Shown piece by piece: positions 43,703-53,230 of a stretch of 64,000 nucleotides of DNA. A program made the translations under genes and the position numbers. The stretch lies in assembly GCF_032335695.1 (NCBI RefSeq), contig NZ_JACTOJ010000019.1, forward strand, positions 42,390-106,389. Direction: 5' to 3'. Each line of letters starts with the position of its first letter. The first letter of the stretch is position 1. Below the pieces are notes generated by a model. It saw nothing but the letters and a program-made list of their open reading frames with translations. It ran no database searches and was not told the origin of the DNA. This DNA is from JACTOJ01 sp032335695. GTDB taxonomy: Bacteria; Bacillota; Clostridia; Clostridiales; Clostridiaceae.

Positions 43703-43937
43703 AAATATTCCTCCTTCTTGTATCAAGAGGAATATTTGAAATCTTAATTCATGAAGACACAAAAACTAAGCACGTAAAATATATCTTTTAAATTTTCCGC
43801 ACCTAAATATCCCTCTTGATATTCAATTTGTTTAAAGTTACAACTGTGACTTTGAGGGCCAGCCTCCATAAAAAAATACACCACCTTTTATTTTCAGAAA
43901 ACTAAACTCATAATTTGTTTAGCTTACATCTTATTAC
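43703..43937 (-). promoter_or_regulatory. Candidate RNA switch in the leader of the MgtE-N/CBS gene
   Basis: Three leader segments compete. A (43805-43818, CAAGAGGGATATTT), B (43724-43737, AAATATTCCTCTTG) and C, the ribosome site region (GAGGAATATTT, ending 43703). B is complementary to A over 14 nt (one G-T pair) and to C over 11 nt. B with C hides the Shine-Dalgarno; A with B frees it. No known riboswitch class was recognised. Confidence 0.6.
43744..43869 (-). CDS. Small upstream ORF in the leader of the MgtE-N/CBS gene
   Basis: 41 codons beginning MEAGPQSHSCNFKQIEYQEG and ending CVFMN, preceded by AGGTGG about 11 nt before the ATG. It spans segment A and ends 6 nt before segment B of the predicted switch, so ribosomes on it would affect which hairpin forms. 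No similarity recognised; it may be a leader peptide. It could also be chance. Confidence 0.4.
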   Translation of the reverse strand: MEAGPQSHSCNFKQIEYQEGYLGAENLKDIFYVLSFCVFMN

Positions 43938-43943
43938 ACTTTT

Positions 43944-43971
43944 ATTATATTCCTTTTATAACAAAATGCAA
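43944..43971 (-). promoter_or_regulatory. Promoter of the MgtE-N/CBS leader
   Basis: TTGCAT (43966-43971) and TATAAT (43944-43949) with a 16-bp spacer. Placement gives a leader of about 235 nt. Confidence 0.55.
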
Positions 43972-44130
43972 CCATATTTTCTAATTTTCAATGATATTTA
44001 ATTAAATTTAAGACTTATTCCTTAATAGAGCCCATTTACTATTTTTTAATGTGTATATCTCCTCCTTATTCTCGCTGTTATGAATTGTTGCTATATATTT
44101 TGTAATAATCTATAATGATTATATTGATTG

Positions 44131-44177
44131 CCTATGTTTTAAATCAATGCTGATTTAAAACTACATTCAGTTGGCAA
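44131..44177 (+). repeat. Partial left end of the mobile-element family
   Basis: CTATGTTTTAAATCA, a short loop and TGATTTAAAAC, then TACATTCAGTTGG, matching the opening hairpin and the TTCCTTCAGTTCGG segment of the full copies. It lies in the 5' leader of ygiQ. Confidence 0.55.
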
Positions 44178-44202
44178 AATACCACTTGGAAGGAAATGTC
44201 GA

Positions 44203-46041
44203 ATGAACATAGCGAAAAACTTTTTGCCAATAAGCAAAAAAGATTTAAAAGAAAGAAATATAGAAGAATTAGATTTTGTTTTAGTTAGCGGTGATGCTTA
44301 TGTGGATCATCCTTCCTTCGCTGCAGCAGTTATAGGAAGAGTATTAGAATCAGAAGGCTTCACCGTAGGAATAATACCTCAGCCAAACTGGAGAACCACT
44401 GAAGATTTCATGAGACTTGGCAAACCTAAGCTAGCTTTTCTTGTAAGTCCCGGAAACATAGATTCTATGGTTAATCATTTTACTGCAGCCAAAAAAAGGC
44501 GACATGATGATTTGTATTCACCTGGAGGAAAAGGCGGATACAGACCTGATAGAGCCTTAATAGTATATTGCAATAAAATAAGAGAAGCTTATAAGGATAT
44601 ACCTATAGTAGTCGGTGGAATAGAGGGAAGCCTTAGACGCTTTGCTCATTATGATTATTGGGACGACAAGATACGAAGAAGTGTCATAATGGATTCCAGA
44701 GCTGATTTGCTTTTGTATGGGATGGGTGAAAAAACTATTGTACAGGTGGCAAACATGCTTAGATACGGTAAAAATATTTCAAAGGTTACAGATATAAGAG
44801 GTTCTGTATACATAACGAAGGATATAACTGATTTAAAGGATTTTATAGAGCTTCCTCCCTACGAAGAAGTATGTGAAAGTAAAAAAGCTTATGCTGAAAG
44901 CTATAAAATTGAACACCAAGAGCAGGATCCTATACGAGGAAAAACTCTTATACAACAGCATGGTACGGAGTATGTAGTTCAAAATCCTCCTCAGCTTCCA
45001 CTTTCTGTAGAAGAAATGGATGTGTACTATAAAATTCCATATGTAAGACAGTGCCACCCTATCTACGAAAAGGATGGCGGAATTCCTGCTATTAAGGAAG
45101 TTAAGTTTTCCGTTACCAGCCATAGAGGCTGCTACGGCTCCTGCTCCTTTTGCGCCATCACTTTCCATCAAGGAAGAATAATACAAAACAGAAGCGCAGA
45201 TTCAGTAGTGGATGAAGCAACACTGCTTACAAAATTTGAGGATTTTAAAGGTTATATTCACGATGTAGGAGGCCCTACTGCTAATTTCAGACATAGAGCC
45301 TGCAAGGTGCAAGAACAGCATGGAGCCTGTAAGCATAGAGAATGTTTATATCCAGGACCTTGTAAAAATCTGATTATAGATCATTCAGAATACTTGGAGC
45401 TTTTAAGAAGGGTAAGAAAAATAGATGGAGTTAAGAAAGTATTTGTACGTTCTGGAATACGGTATGATTACTTAATCTACGATAAAAATGATACTTTCTT
45501 TAAGGAGCTTTGCAAATATCATATAAGCGGCCAGCTTAAAGTGGCACCTGAGCATGTAAGCAATGCTGTGCTTAAACAAATGGGAAAACCATCAAAAGAA
45601 GTATATAACAAATTTGTTCAGAAATATTCTGATATAAATTCAAAATTGAAAATGAAGCAGTACCTAGTTCCATATCTTATGTCAAGCCACCCTGGTTCTG
45701 ACTTAAAGGCAGCCATAGAGCTTGCCTTGTATATAAAGGATATGGGATATATGCCAGAACAAGTGCAGGATTTTTACCCTACTCCAGGAAGTCTTTCTAC
45801 CACAATGTATTATACTGGCATAAATCCTCTTACAGGAGAAAAAGTTTATGTACCAAAGACTCAGGAAGAAAAAGAAATGCAAAGAGCACTTTTGCAGTTT
45901 TCTAATCCTAAGAATTACGACTTAGTGAAAAAAGCCTTAATAAAAGCTGGAAGAGCAGACCTAATAGGCAAGGGTAGAAATTGCCTGATTTCTGATATGC
46001 CTCCAAGAAAATCTTCAAATAAGGTAAGAGGTAAGAGGTAA
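44203..46041 (+). CDS. ygiQ: YgiQ family radical SAM protein
   Basis: 612 aa. An N-terminal domain typical of YgiQ (DFVLVSGDAYVDHPSFAAAV), a radical SAM Cys motif CYGSCSFCAI (CX3CX2C), then CKHRECLYPGPCKNL and a C-terminal region with KVAPEHVSNAVL and FYPTPGSLST. The reaction is unknown. GGAAGG precedes the ATG. Confidence 0.95.
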   Translation: MNIAKNFLPISKKDLKERNIEELDFVLVSGDAYVDHPSFAAAVIGRVLESEGFTVGIIPQPNWRTTEDFMRLGKPKLAFLVSPGNIDSMVNHFTAAKKRRHDDLYSPGGKGGYRPDRALIVYCNKIREAYKDIPIVVGGIEGSLRRFAHYDYWDDKIRRSVIMDSRADLLLYGMGEKTIVQVANMLRYGKNISKVTDIRGSVYITKDITDLKDFIELPPYEEVCESKKAYAESYKIEHQEQDPIRGKTLIQQHGTEYVVQNPPQLPLSVEEMDVYYKIPYVRQCHPIYEKDGGIPAIKEVKFSVTSHRGCYGSCSFCAITFHQGRIIQNRSADSVVDEATLLTKFEDFKGYIHDVGGPTANFRHRACKVQEQHGACKHRECLYPGPCKNLIIDHSEYLELLRRVRKIDGVKKVFVRSGIRYDYLIYDKNDTFFKELCKYHISGQLKVAPEHVSNAVLKQMGKPSKEVYNKFVQKYSDINSKLKMKQYLVPYLMSSHPGSDLKAAIELALYIKDMGYMPEQVQDFYPTPGSLSTTMYYTGINPLTGEKVYVPKTQEEKEMQRALLQFSNPKNYDLVKKALIKAGRADLIGKGRNCLISDMPPRKSSNKVRGKR

Positions 46042-46053
46042 ATTCCAATTAAG

Positions 46054-46099
46054 AAGTAAGAGGTAAAAAGTAATAGTCATTCATTTTTACTTCTTACTT
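46054..46099. terminator. Terminator between ygiQ and the lipid kinase gene
   Basis: AAGTAAGAGGTAAAAA and TTTTTACTTCTTACTT arms between convergent genes. The region just before it repeats GTAAGAG units, similar to GTAAGAGATAAAAA near 62005. Confidence 0.6.
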
Positions 46100-46106
46100 A
46101 AACTCT

Positions 46107-46988
46107 TTACTCTATTCCAAGCACCTTAATGCCGCCTTTTATGCATTCTATAGTCAACGGAAAATCCGGTCCTCTTTCTCCGTCTATGTCTGTAACTATA
46201 TTTTCATAGCATTCAATATGTAATTTAGAGGTTTTAAAATATATTAGAGCATTACTTCCCTCTAAATGATCTCCCTTAATCATTTTTATGAAAAGTGCTA
46301 CTATATCTTTTATCATAGAAGCTTTTATTATTATAACATCGAGCATGCCATCATCTATCTCAGATTTATATGCAAGCTTCAGGTTTCCAGCGGTCTGCCC
46401 ATTGAAAACCAACATGAGATACATATCTCCCTCAAAATTGAATTCCTTAGAATTCACCTTTATTTTAAGGCTTCTAAAGCTTGGAAGCTGCTCTATGCCT
46501 TTTATATAATAGGCCAATTTCCCTATAGTATTTTTTAAATTTACATCAGTTTTTTGGGACACATCGGTAAACAGTCCAGTACTAGCCACATTTATAAAAT
46601 GCTTATCATTTATTTTGCCTATATCCAAAGACCTAGGACTGCTATTTAAAATTTTTTCGCAGGCATCCTCAACATCCTGGGGCATCTGAATAAATTTAGC
46701 AAAATCATTTGCTGTACCAACAGGCAGTATTCCTATAGGCAAATCTATATTTAATTCTTTCATGGAATTTACTACGCTATCTACAGTTCCGTCTCCCCCG
46801 GCTATTAGCACATAATCATATTCATAATCCATATCCCAAAAAGCATCTTTTATGTCACAATCTATAGTTATTCTATGCAGAACAACTGTATATCCATATT
46901 TTTGATGAATCATTATAACTTTATCTATATCTGTAATTATAGCGTTTTCTCCTGAGTATGGGTTATAGATAAATTTTACTTTCTTCAT
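46107..46988 (-). CDS. Diacylglycerol kinase family lipid kinase (YegS/DgkB type)
   Basis: 293 aa. The kinase motif LIAGGDGTVDSVVNSM, then LPIGILPVGTANDFAKF and DGMLDVIIIKASM, belong to the diacylglycerol kinase catalytic family. The N-terminal FIYNPYSGENAI fits the nucleotide-binding start. It phosphorylates a lipid such as diacylglycerol; the substrate is not certain. Confidence 0.92.
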   Translation of the reverse strand: MKKVKFIYNPYSGENAIITDIDKVIMIHQKYGYTVVLHRITIDCDIKDAFWDMDYEYDYVLIAGGDGTVDSVVNSMKELNIDLPIGILPVGTANDFAKFIQMPQDVEDACEKILNSSPRSLDIGKINDKHFINVASTGLFTDVSQKTDVNLKNTIGKLAYYIKGIEQLPSFRSLKIKVNSKEFNFEGDMYLMLVFNGQTAGNLKLAYKSEIDDGMLDVIIIKASMIKDIVALFIKMIKGDHLEGSNALIYFKTSKLHIECYENIVTDIDGERGPDFPLTIECIKGGIKVLGIE

Positions 46989-47142
46989 TTTAACTCTCCC
47001 GATAGTAATTTTTTTGTAGTATATATTTTAAAACATATCATTTCCAAATGAAGGTCTTTTTAATAAAGTATCCACCAACATTTTATGCAAGATATGTAAA
47101 TTATATCACTAAAAAGAGTCTGTCCACAAGACTTAATTTAAA

Positions 47143-47178
47143 ATGTGGAATTTATATGCATCCATATAAATTCCACAT
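47143..47178 (-). terminator. Terminator of the CBS-domain gene
   Basis: 16-bp perfect arms (ATGTGGAATTTATATG and its complement) with a 4-nt loop and TTTT on the minus-strand side. Confidence 0.7.
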
Positions 47179-47194
47179 CATTTATACTAAATAT

Positions 47195-47626
47195 CTACTG
47201 AATCGTTGGACTGCAAGGCTCCGATATATTCTTTAATGCTGTTTCTGCATTATTTTTTAGAGCTGGTTCTAGAGCAATATCACCAAGAGCTACCATTCCA
47301 ACAAGAGTATTGTTTTCTACTACAGGCAATCGTCTTATCTGTCTCTCGCTCATTATCCTAACTGCATCATTTACATCAGCATCAGGATTAACCGTAGCTG
47401 GATTTGAGGACATTACACTTCTAACAGAAACATTTTTTGTATCACTGCCTTTTGCTACGGAACGAAGTGCAATATCTCTGTCTGTGATTATACCAACCAC
47501 TCTTCCCTGTTCGCATACTGGTATGGATCCAACATTATGCTGTTCCATGAGACTGGCAGCCTTTTGCAGGTCATCATTAGTTTCTATACTAGCTATATCC
47601 TTTGTCATAACATCTCTTATCTTCAA
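47195..47626 (-). CDS. Two-CBS-domain protein
   Basis: Start at TTG 47626 with GGAGGTG upstream. 143 aa: two CBS motifs (KIRDVMTKDIASIETNDDLQ to IITDRDIALRS; SVRSVMSSNPATVNPDADVN to GMVALGDIALEPA). Such proteins bind adenosine nucleotides and often respond to stress. Partner unknown; no neighbour suggests one. Confidence 0.92.
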   Translation of the reverse strand: MKIRDVMTKDIASIETNDDLQKAASLMEQHNVGSIPVCEQGRVVGIITDRDIALRSVAKGSDTKNVSVRSVMSSNPATVNPDADVNDAVRIMSERQIRRLPVVENNTLVGMVALGDIALEPALKNNAETALKNISEPCSPTIQ

Positions 47627-47675
47627 AACTATCACCTCCATATTTTATTATGCTCAGGTGATATATTTTTTATTA

Positions 47676-48347
47676 TTAAAATTTTTTGCTTTTTTTAGTC
47701 ACCATGGAAAACAGCATTGCAAATAAGATAATTATAATAAATGGCAATATAAATTGCAGTGAAATTGGGTTGTCCAAATGCTTTCCCGCAGAGGAATAGG
47801 ATATCATTTCAGGAATAACTCCTATTACTGTTCCAAGTATGAAATCTTTATATTTAATTTTTGACAATCCCGCTGCATAACTTAGTGCATCAAAGGGAAA
47901 TATTATACTGAGCCTCATAAAGAACATTATTTTAAAGCCGTGTTTTTCTATGTTATCTTCAAGTTGCAGAGCTTTTCCTTTTGTAAATTTTTCAACAAAA
48001 CCTTTTCCTAAAAATCTGGAAATATAAAAAGCCACGGTGCTTGATAAAAAGCATCCAACTAGACTGATAACTGTTCCGAGAAATACGCCATATATTCCGC
48101 CGGTAGCAATAGCTATAGCTGAAGTAGGTAATATAAAGCCTACAGGTTTTACCATATATATTATCAATATAGCTAATACTGTAAATTTTCCGAAATGCAT
48201 AAGATATCTTCTTATATGATGAAGATTAAAGCCTAAAGGCTTATGTTTATGAACGATAAGCATGTATGCTAAAAAAATTACGAAAAGTACTAGAAGCAAT
48301 ATCTTAATGATATTAGAAGCATTTACTTTAAAAATATCTTTTTTCAT
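47676..48347 (-). CDS. TVP38/TMEM64 family membrane protein
   Basis: 223 aa with about six helices. The conserved SNARE-associated/DedA core reads GGIYGVFLGTVISLVGCFLS, followed by AFYISRFLGKGFVEKF, and the second half has RLSIIFPFDALSYAAGLSKI. Related proteins are lipid scramblases or transporters; the role here is unknown. GGTGAGG precedes the ATG. Confidence 0.9.
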   Translation of the reverse strand: MKKDIFKVNASNIIKILLLVLFVIFLAYMLIVHKHKPLGFNLHHIRRYLMHFGKFTVLAILIIYMVKPVGFILPTSAIAIATGGIYGVFLGTVISLVGCFLSSTVAFYISRFLGKGFVEKFTKGKALQLEDNIEKHGFKIMFFMRLSIIFPFDALSYAAGLSKIKYKDFILGTVIGVIPEMISYSSAGKHLDNPISLQFILPFIIIILFAMLFSMVTKKSKKF

Positions 48348-48566
48348 ACGACCTCACCAAATACATTTTATATTTATATATTCTTATCCCTTATGCTATA
48401 ATAACATTTTCATTTATATTAATCCACAAAAAGTTAATTATGCTATTAATTTTTTTCAAAATTTGTTGTATAATATAAATTATAACTTGACAGCTTGATA
48501 TATACTATTTTTAGGTTATAATATACTATGGTAGGGACTTATAATTTATTTTGGGGTGATTATGCT

Positions 48567-49076
48567 ATGATAAAAAAATCTATACCTAATATCTTTACTT
48601 TAGGTAATCTTGCCTGCGGACTGTTATCTATACTAGCGTCTTCAGGAAAATGTTTTTATTGGGCTGGAATACTTATTCTTTTAGCTGGCGTTATGGATAG
48701 ATATGATGGAAGAGTTGCTAGATTTCTACAGGTTTCCAGTGAGATAGGAAAAGAATTAGATTCATTAGCAGACCTTGTTTCATTTGGAGTAGCACCCGCT
48801 ATTCTGATTTATTCTATGTATTTCGAACCGCTTGGACCATTAGGATATATTCTAGTGCTTATGTTTCCTATTGCTGGAGCATACAGGTTGGCTAGATACA
48901 ATTGTACTAGCTTTGATGGTGTATTTATGGGGATACCAATCACTATAGCCGGAACCTTTATGGCTTTTTTCGCATTAATAACTATAAAAAACCCTTCAAA
49001 CTTTGCTTTGCCAGTTATACTTATGGTTGCCTTATCTTATTTGATGGTTAGTAAATTAAGAATAAAAAAAGTATAA
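48567..49076 (+). CDS. pssA: CDP-diacylglycerol-serine O-phosphatidyltransferase
   Basis: Start at ATG 48567 (GGGGTG upstream). 169 aa. The CDP-alcohol phosphotransferase motif DRYDGRVARFLQVSSEIGKE continues to LDSLADL, giving the DGX2AR-X8-GX3DX3D pattern. About six helices. It makes phosphatidylserine from CDP-diacylglycerol and serine. A strong terminator follows. Confidence 0.93.
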   Translation: MIKKSIPNIFTLGNLACGLLSILASSGKCFYWAGILILLAGVMDRYDGRVARFLQVSSEIGKELDSLADLVSFGVAPAILIYSMYFEPLGPLGYILVLMFPIAGAYRLARYNCTSFDGVFMGIPITIAGTFMAFFALITIKNPSNFALPVILMVALSYLMVSKLRIKKV

Positions 49077-49097
49077 GACTTGTATATAAAAACATTT

Positions 49098-49127
49098 AGC
49101 TTTATGCCCTAGGGCATAAAGCTTTTT
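49098..49127 (+). terminator. Terminator of pssA
   Basis: AGCTTTATGCCC and GGGCATAAAGCT arms with a T run. Confidence 0.85.
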
Positions 49128-49174
49128 ACTTTGTATCTCTGCTGTAAATCAGCTATCTTTTTATTCTATGTAGC

Positions 49175-49209
49175 CAAAGCCTTTATCAGCATTTTTTAAA
49201 ACATAGCCT
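49175..49209. repeat. Right-end fragment of the mobile-element family
   Basis: AAAGCCTTTATCAGCATTTT followed by TTAAAACATAGCCT, matching the right ends of the full copies. It lies just after the stop of the minus-strand gene at 49216. Confidence 0.55.
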
Positions 49210-49215
49210 ATTCTA

Positions 49216-49545
49216 CTAATCCTGCAGCTTTAATTCATTATCGATTTCATTCTTAATATATTGAAATTGCATCTGACTTTTCATAACTTGTGACTTTAAG
49301 TCGCAATAATCTATATAACCGCTACTAGATTCTTTCAATATAACTAATAAATTATCTATAATCTCACCTAGCTCATGTGATCGTTTTATGGCGGCTTTAA
49401 TATCTTTTTTGCTGGCAAGAGCAATGCCATTAAGCTCATTAGCTCCTCCAATAAGCAATCTATATGAATTCACAAGTTTCGTTAAAAGATCTGCTAAATT
49501 ACTAATATCGGTATAATAATTTTCAATAACCTTTCTGTGTCCCAA
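49216..49545 (-). CDS. Hypothetical helical protein
   Basis: 109 aa, TTG start with GGTGA upstream. The composition is charged and helical (LADLLTKLVNSYRLLIGGAN; KAAIKRSHELGEIIDNLLVI), with no membrane segment and no recognised domain. A mobile-element end follows its stop within 6 bp. Confidence 0.6.
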   Translation of the reverse strand: MGHRKVIENYYTDISNLADLLTKLVNSYRLLIGGANELNGIALASKKDIKAAIKRSHELGEIIDNLLVILKESSSGYIDYCDLKSQVMKSQMQFQYIKNEIDNELKLQD

Positions 49546-49613
49546 AAAATCACCATATCACATAGTATTATCAAAAAATTATATTATTAAATCAAGGTTT
49601 CTATTCCAATTTT

Positions 49614-50525
49614 TTATTTAGAGGAATCTACTTTAAATATTGATTTTTTCAACTTTATTCCAGTAGATGTGGCTGCTATACCTCCCAGTCCTGTTTCCCT
49701 AAGAGTCTCAGGCATAGCTCTTCCTACCTTATACATAGCACTTACCGTTTCGTCAAAGGGCACTAAACTATGTATTCCGCTAAGCACCATTTCCGCAGAA
49801 GATAGTGCATTTACTACACCGGATGCATTTCTATTAGCACAGGGACATTCCACTAGACCGGCTATAGGATCACAAATCAGTCCCATTATGTTTTGAAGTG
49901 CTATAGCTGCTGCTGATAAAGACTGCTCTGGAGTGCCACCCATCATTTCTACAACAGCACCTGCTGCCATAGCAGCTGCTGAGCCGCATTCAGCCTGACA
50001 TCCTCCCTCTGCACCAGCTAGAGTAGCATTTTGAGCAATAATAGCTCCTAAGGCTGAAGCTGTAAAAAGAGAATTTATCATATCCTCTTCTGTCTTATGA
50101 AATTTCTCTGCGGTAGTAATTATTGCAGCAGGTATTATGCCGCAAGAACCAGCAGTAGGCGCTGCTACTATTTTTCCCATAGATGCATTAACCTCAGAAC
50201 AGGAAAGAGCTCTTGCCATAGCTATTAACAAAGTACTTCCAACTATGGAACTGCCTGTTTCTATATATCTATTAAGCTTTAAAGCTTCCCCTCCTATCAT
50301 GCCGCTTACGGATTTAGTTTCATTGTAAAGTCCATAGCTTGCTGATTCCTGCATGACTTTTAAATTTTCTCTCATTCGGCTTATTATGTTTTCTCTGCTA
50401 TAGCCATTCTCCTGCTCTGCTTTAATAGCATATTCATAAATTAAAATATTCTCTGTCTTACATATCTCTAATAATTCTTCTCCTGTTGATGCGAACACTA
50501 AACTCTCTCCTTCATATTTCGTCAA
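49614..50525 (-). CDS. sdaAA: L-serine dehydratase, alpha subunit
   Basis: 303 aa. The iron-sulfur Cys residues are in APTAGSCGIIPA, GLICDPIAGLVECPC and the following ANRNASG. Typical helical serine dehydratase alpha chain: SGMIGGEALKLNRY and GAEGGCQAECGSAAAMAAGA. It deaminates serine to pyruvate, oxygen-sensitively. It follows the beta subunit gene. Confidence 0.96.
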   Translation of the reverse strand: MTKYEGESLVFASTGEELLEICKTENILIYEYAIKAEQENGYSRENIISRMRENLKVMQESASYGLYNETKSVSGMIGGEALKLNRYIETGSSIVGSTLLIAMARALSCSEVNASMGKIVAAPTAGSCGIIPAAIITTAEKFHKTEEDMINSLFTASALGAIIAQNATLAGAEGGCQAECGSAAAMAAGAVVEMMGGTPEQSLSAAAIALQNIMGLICDPIAGLVECPCANRNASGVVNALSSAEMVLSGIHSLVPFDETVSAMYKVGRAMPETLRETGLGGIAATSTGIKLKKSIFKVDSSK

Positions 50526-50576
50526 ACTATGTTTAACTCATAGCTGCTATTTTTTATTATTTTTATCTGTCTTAAA

Positions 50577-51263
50577 CTAATAGCTCCTTAAAGAATTTAT
50601 AACTCTTACGCTAGAAATGTGCGGTATATTCTGCATCTCATCATATATGTCACTGCTTATATTGTTATCTAGCTCGAAGACCATAGTGGCTCTTTGACCT
50701 TTATCTGTTCTAAAAACCTTCATAAAAGCAATATTCACATTTGCATTATAAAGCAATGTAGTTACCTTCGATACAACTCCAGGTACATCCTTATGCCTTA
50801 CAATTAATGTGGGATATTCACCTGTAAATTGGACTTGATCCCCATCTATGGAGTTGACTACTATGTTGCCTCCTCCAATGGATGAGCCTTCTACTTCTGT
50901 TATTTTACCATCTTTTCTAGTAATAACAAATTTTACAGTGTTAGGATGGCAAGCTTCTTCATTCTCTTCCTGAAAATAAATTTCTATATTTTTTTCCTTA
51001 GCTATACTTATAGAATCCCTAAGTCTTTCATCCCAAGGATCCATTCCTAAAATTCCTGCCACTAAAGCTTTATCTGTTCCATGACCCTTGTAAGTCTTTG
51101 CGAAGGATCCATAAAGAAGGAATTTAGCTTTAACGATATCGCCTCCCGCTATTATTCCTGCTATCTTTCCCAATCTTGCAGCCCCTGCAGTATGTGAGCT
51201 GGAAGGTCCTATCATTATCGGCCCAAGTATGTCAAAAACGCTGTAATTTTTCAATTCATTCAT
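50577..51263 (-). CDS. sdaAB: L-serine dehydratase, beta subunit
   Basis: 228 aa. The serine dehydratase beta motif is SVFDILGPIMIGPSSSHTAG. A C-terminal ACT domain (PTLIVRHKDVPGVVSKVTTL) probably binds serine. GGGGAAGG precedes the ATG. It follows the uridine kinase-like gene by 12 bp. Confidence 0.95.
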   Translation of the reverse strand: MNELKNYSVFDILGPIMIGPSSSHTAGAARLGKIAGIIAGGDIVKAKFLLYGSFAKTYKGHGTDKALVAGILGMDPWDERLRDSISIAKEKNIEIYFQEENEEACHPNTVKFVITRKDGKITEVEGSSIGGGNIVVNSIDGDQVQFTGEYPTLIVRHKDVPGVVSKVTTLLYNANVNIAFMKVFRTDKGQRATMVFELDNNISSDIYDEMQNIPHISSVRVINSLRSY

Positions 51264-51275
51264 CCTTCCCCATCT

Positions 51276-52934
51276 CTAGTATTTATAAAAACAGCTGCCT
51301 CCTATAAACTCTCTTAATAAGGAATTTTCCGGTACCAATTCTGTATCTACATCCTTAAAGAAGCTAAGAAAGCTTATCAGTTTTGTTGCCTCATAATATA
51401 CGGGACTATCATTTTTTATCTTTTTAAGTTCCTCTATGGCAAATCGCTTCAAAACACATAATTCATATACAAGAGTGGAATTGAACATAGCATCCGCTTG
51501 TTCCTGAAATACAAATATATTTTTTTCCTCTCCTCTTCTTATGGAAGGCCACATGTTAAGAGTTTGTTCTCCTCCATAGCCTCGCGATAAAAAATCCCTT
51601 ACTATTCTTCTAATAATTCTTACATCCGTTGTAGAAATTCTGTTATGATCATCTAAATTAAGCTGGGTGAGAGCGCTTATATATATTTTAAATTTATTCT
51701 CCCTTGGAACCGTTGAGGTTAGCATATCATTTAGTCCATGTATTCCTTCCACCACTATGATGCCATTATCAGGAAGCTTAAGCCTATGCCCAGTCCATTC
51801 CCTTTCCCCTGTTTTGAAATTAAAGCTTGGAATTTCAACCTCCTTGCCTTTCATCAAATCATTTAAATCTTTATTGAAAAGCTCTAAATCTAAAGCATAT
51901 ATGGATTCAAAATCATATTCTCCATTTTCATCTTTGGGAGTGAATTCTCTTCCTACAAAATAGTCATCTAAAGATATGGGAACCGGCATCAAGCCATTTA
52001 CTCTAAGCTGTATTCCAAGCCTCTTTGAAAAGGTAGTCTTTCCAGAGGAGGATGGTCCTGCAATCAACACTAATTTTGTCTCTTTTCTATCAGATATCAT
52101 ATCTGCTATATTAGCTATTTTCTTCTCATGAAGAGCCTCTGCTACTCTTATTATATTTATTATGTCCTTATTCTCCACTTTATCATTCAAAGAGCCCACA
52201 TCTGCTACTCCCAATATATTTCCCCATGTCTCAGTTTCATAAAATATTCTGGAAAGCTTCTTTTGTTCAACAAATTCAGCTATTTCTAAAGGAGATTTTT
52301 CCGAAGGAAGTCTCAGCAAAAATCCTGGCTCATAATATACTAAATCAAATAAATTTATTATTCCCGTGGATGGTGCCATAGGTCCATAGAAATAGTCATA
52401 TCTTCCATCCAGCTCATAAAGCTTAAGCCTATCTATATCCATGTGCTTAAGGAGCCTTACTTTATCCTCCATATTGTAATCTGTAAAAACCTCTATGGCC
52501 TTTTCTCTGGAAACATAGATTTTATTGATAGTAATATTCTGATTGACAATCTGCTGCATTCTTTCTTTTATTTTTAATATATCTTCAGAATCCAAGGCTT
52601 CCTGCTTATGAATTTCTCCGAAAATACCATTTCCAAGGCTATGTTCCATAGTAACCTTAGCCTTCGGAAATAAATCATAAACCGCCTTTATAAGTATATA
52701 CTGCAGAGTTCTCTCATAGGTTTTTAAACCTCTTCTATCATTTATATATACAGGTTCAATGACTCCTCCACTCTCTAAAGCCCCATTGATTTCTGTGTAT
52801 TTATCATCTATTTTCAACATTATACAAGACAATTTCCCGTTAAACCCGCAAAGTTTAACTACTTCCTTCAAGGGTGTTCCCTTAGGGACAACCAATGTAT
52901 TGCCATTTTTAATTATTAAATTAATATTCTCCAT
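51276..52934 (-). CDS. Uridine kinase-like protein with N-terminal TGS/threonyl-tRNA-synthetase-like domain
   Basis: 552 aa. An N-terminal TGS-type segment (KNGNTLVVPKGTPLKEVVKL) precedes a synthetase-like region (LQYILIKAVYDLFPKAKVTM and the following EHSLGNG), then a P-loop kinase with LIAGPSSSGKTTFSKRL and DDYF at about residue 335. This fused form is common in Clostridia and is usually annotated as nucleoside kinase. The substrate is not established. It begins a run with the serine dehydratase genes. Confidence 0.88.
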   Translation of the reverse strand: MENINLIIKNGNTLVVPKGTPLKEVVKLCGFNGKLSCIMLKIDDKYTEINGALESGGVIEPVYINDRRGLKTYERTLQYILIKAVYDLFPKAKVTMEHSLGNGIFGEIHKQEALDSEDILKIKERMQQIVNQNITINKIYVSREKAIEVFTDYNMEDKVRLLKHMDIDRLKLYELDGRYDYFYGPMAPSTGIINLFDLVYYEPGFLLRLPSEKSPLEIAEFVEQKKLSRIFYETETWGNILGVADVGSLNDKVENKDIINIIRVAEALHEKKIANIADMISDRKETKLVLIAGPSSSGKTTFSKRLGIQLRVNGLMPVPISLDDYFVGREFTPKDENGEYDFESIYALDLELFNKDLNDLMKGKEVEIPSFNFKTGEREWTGHRLKLPDNGIIVVEGIHGLNDMLTSTVPRENKFKIYISALTQLNLDDHNRISTTDVRIIRRIVRDFLSRGYGGEQTLNMWPSIRRGEEKNIFVFQEQADAMFNSTLVYELCVLKRFAIEELKKIKNDSPVYYEATKLISFLSFFKDVDTELVPENSLLREFIGGSCFYKY

Positions 52935-53230
52935 AGTGCACCTGCCTTTCCAATTAAAAATTCTACAAATTTTATTTTTGAGTTCTTATTTAAATCAATC
53001 TAAACACTATCTTAAAACATAGACTTATTATACTTTAATTATACAAAATTTTCTATAACTTATACTATTCATAATTTTTGATTTTTGAGAAAAAATATAC
53101 TTAATAAGTTTATGTATTTAAATTTTAAATTAATGAAACAATATTTTACGGATATATTTTAAATAAGTAATAATTTTTTTCATTTTCTTATTTTACATAT
53201 CCTATATTATTTTATGTAAGTGGTGATAAT

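Noticed and set aside
46021..46075. GTAAGAG-type tandem repeats as a CRISPR or regulatory array
   Set aside because: Units are short, irregular and lack spacers; it is low-complexity intergenic sequence forming a terminator.
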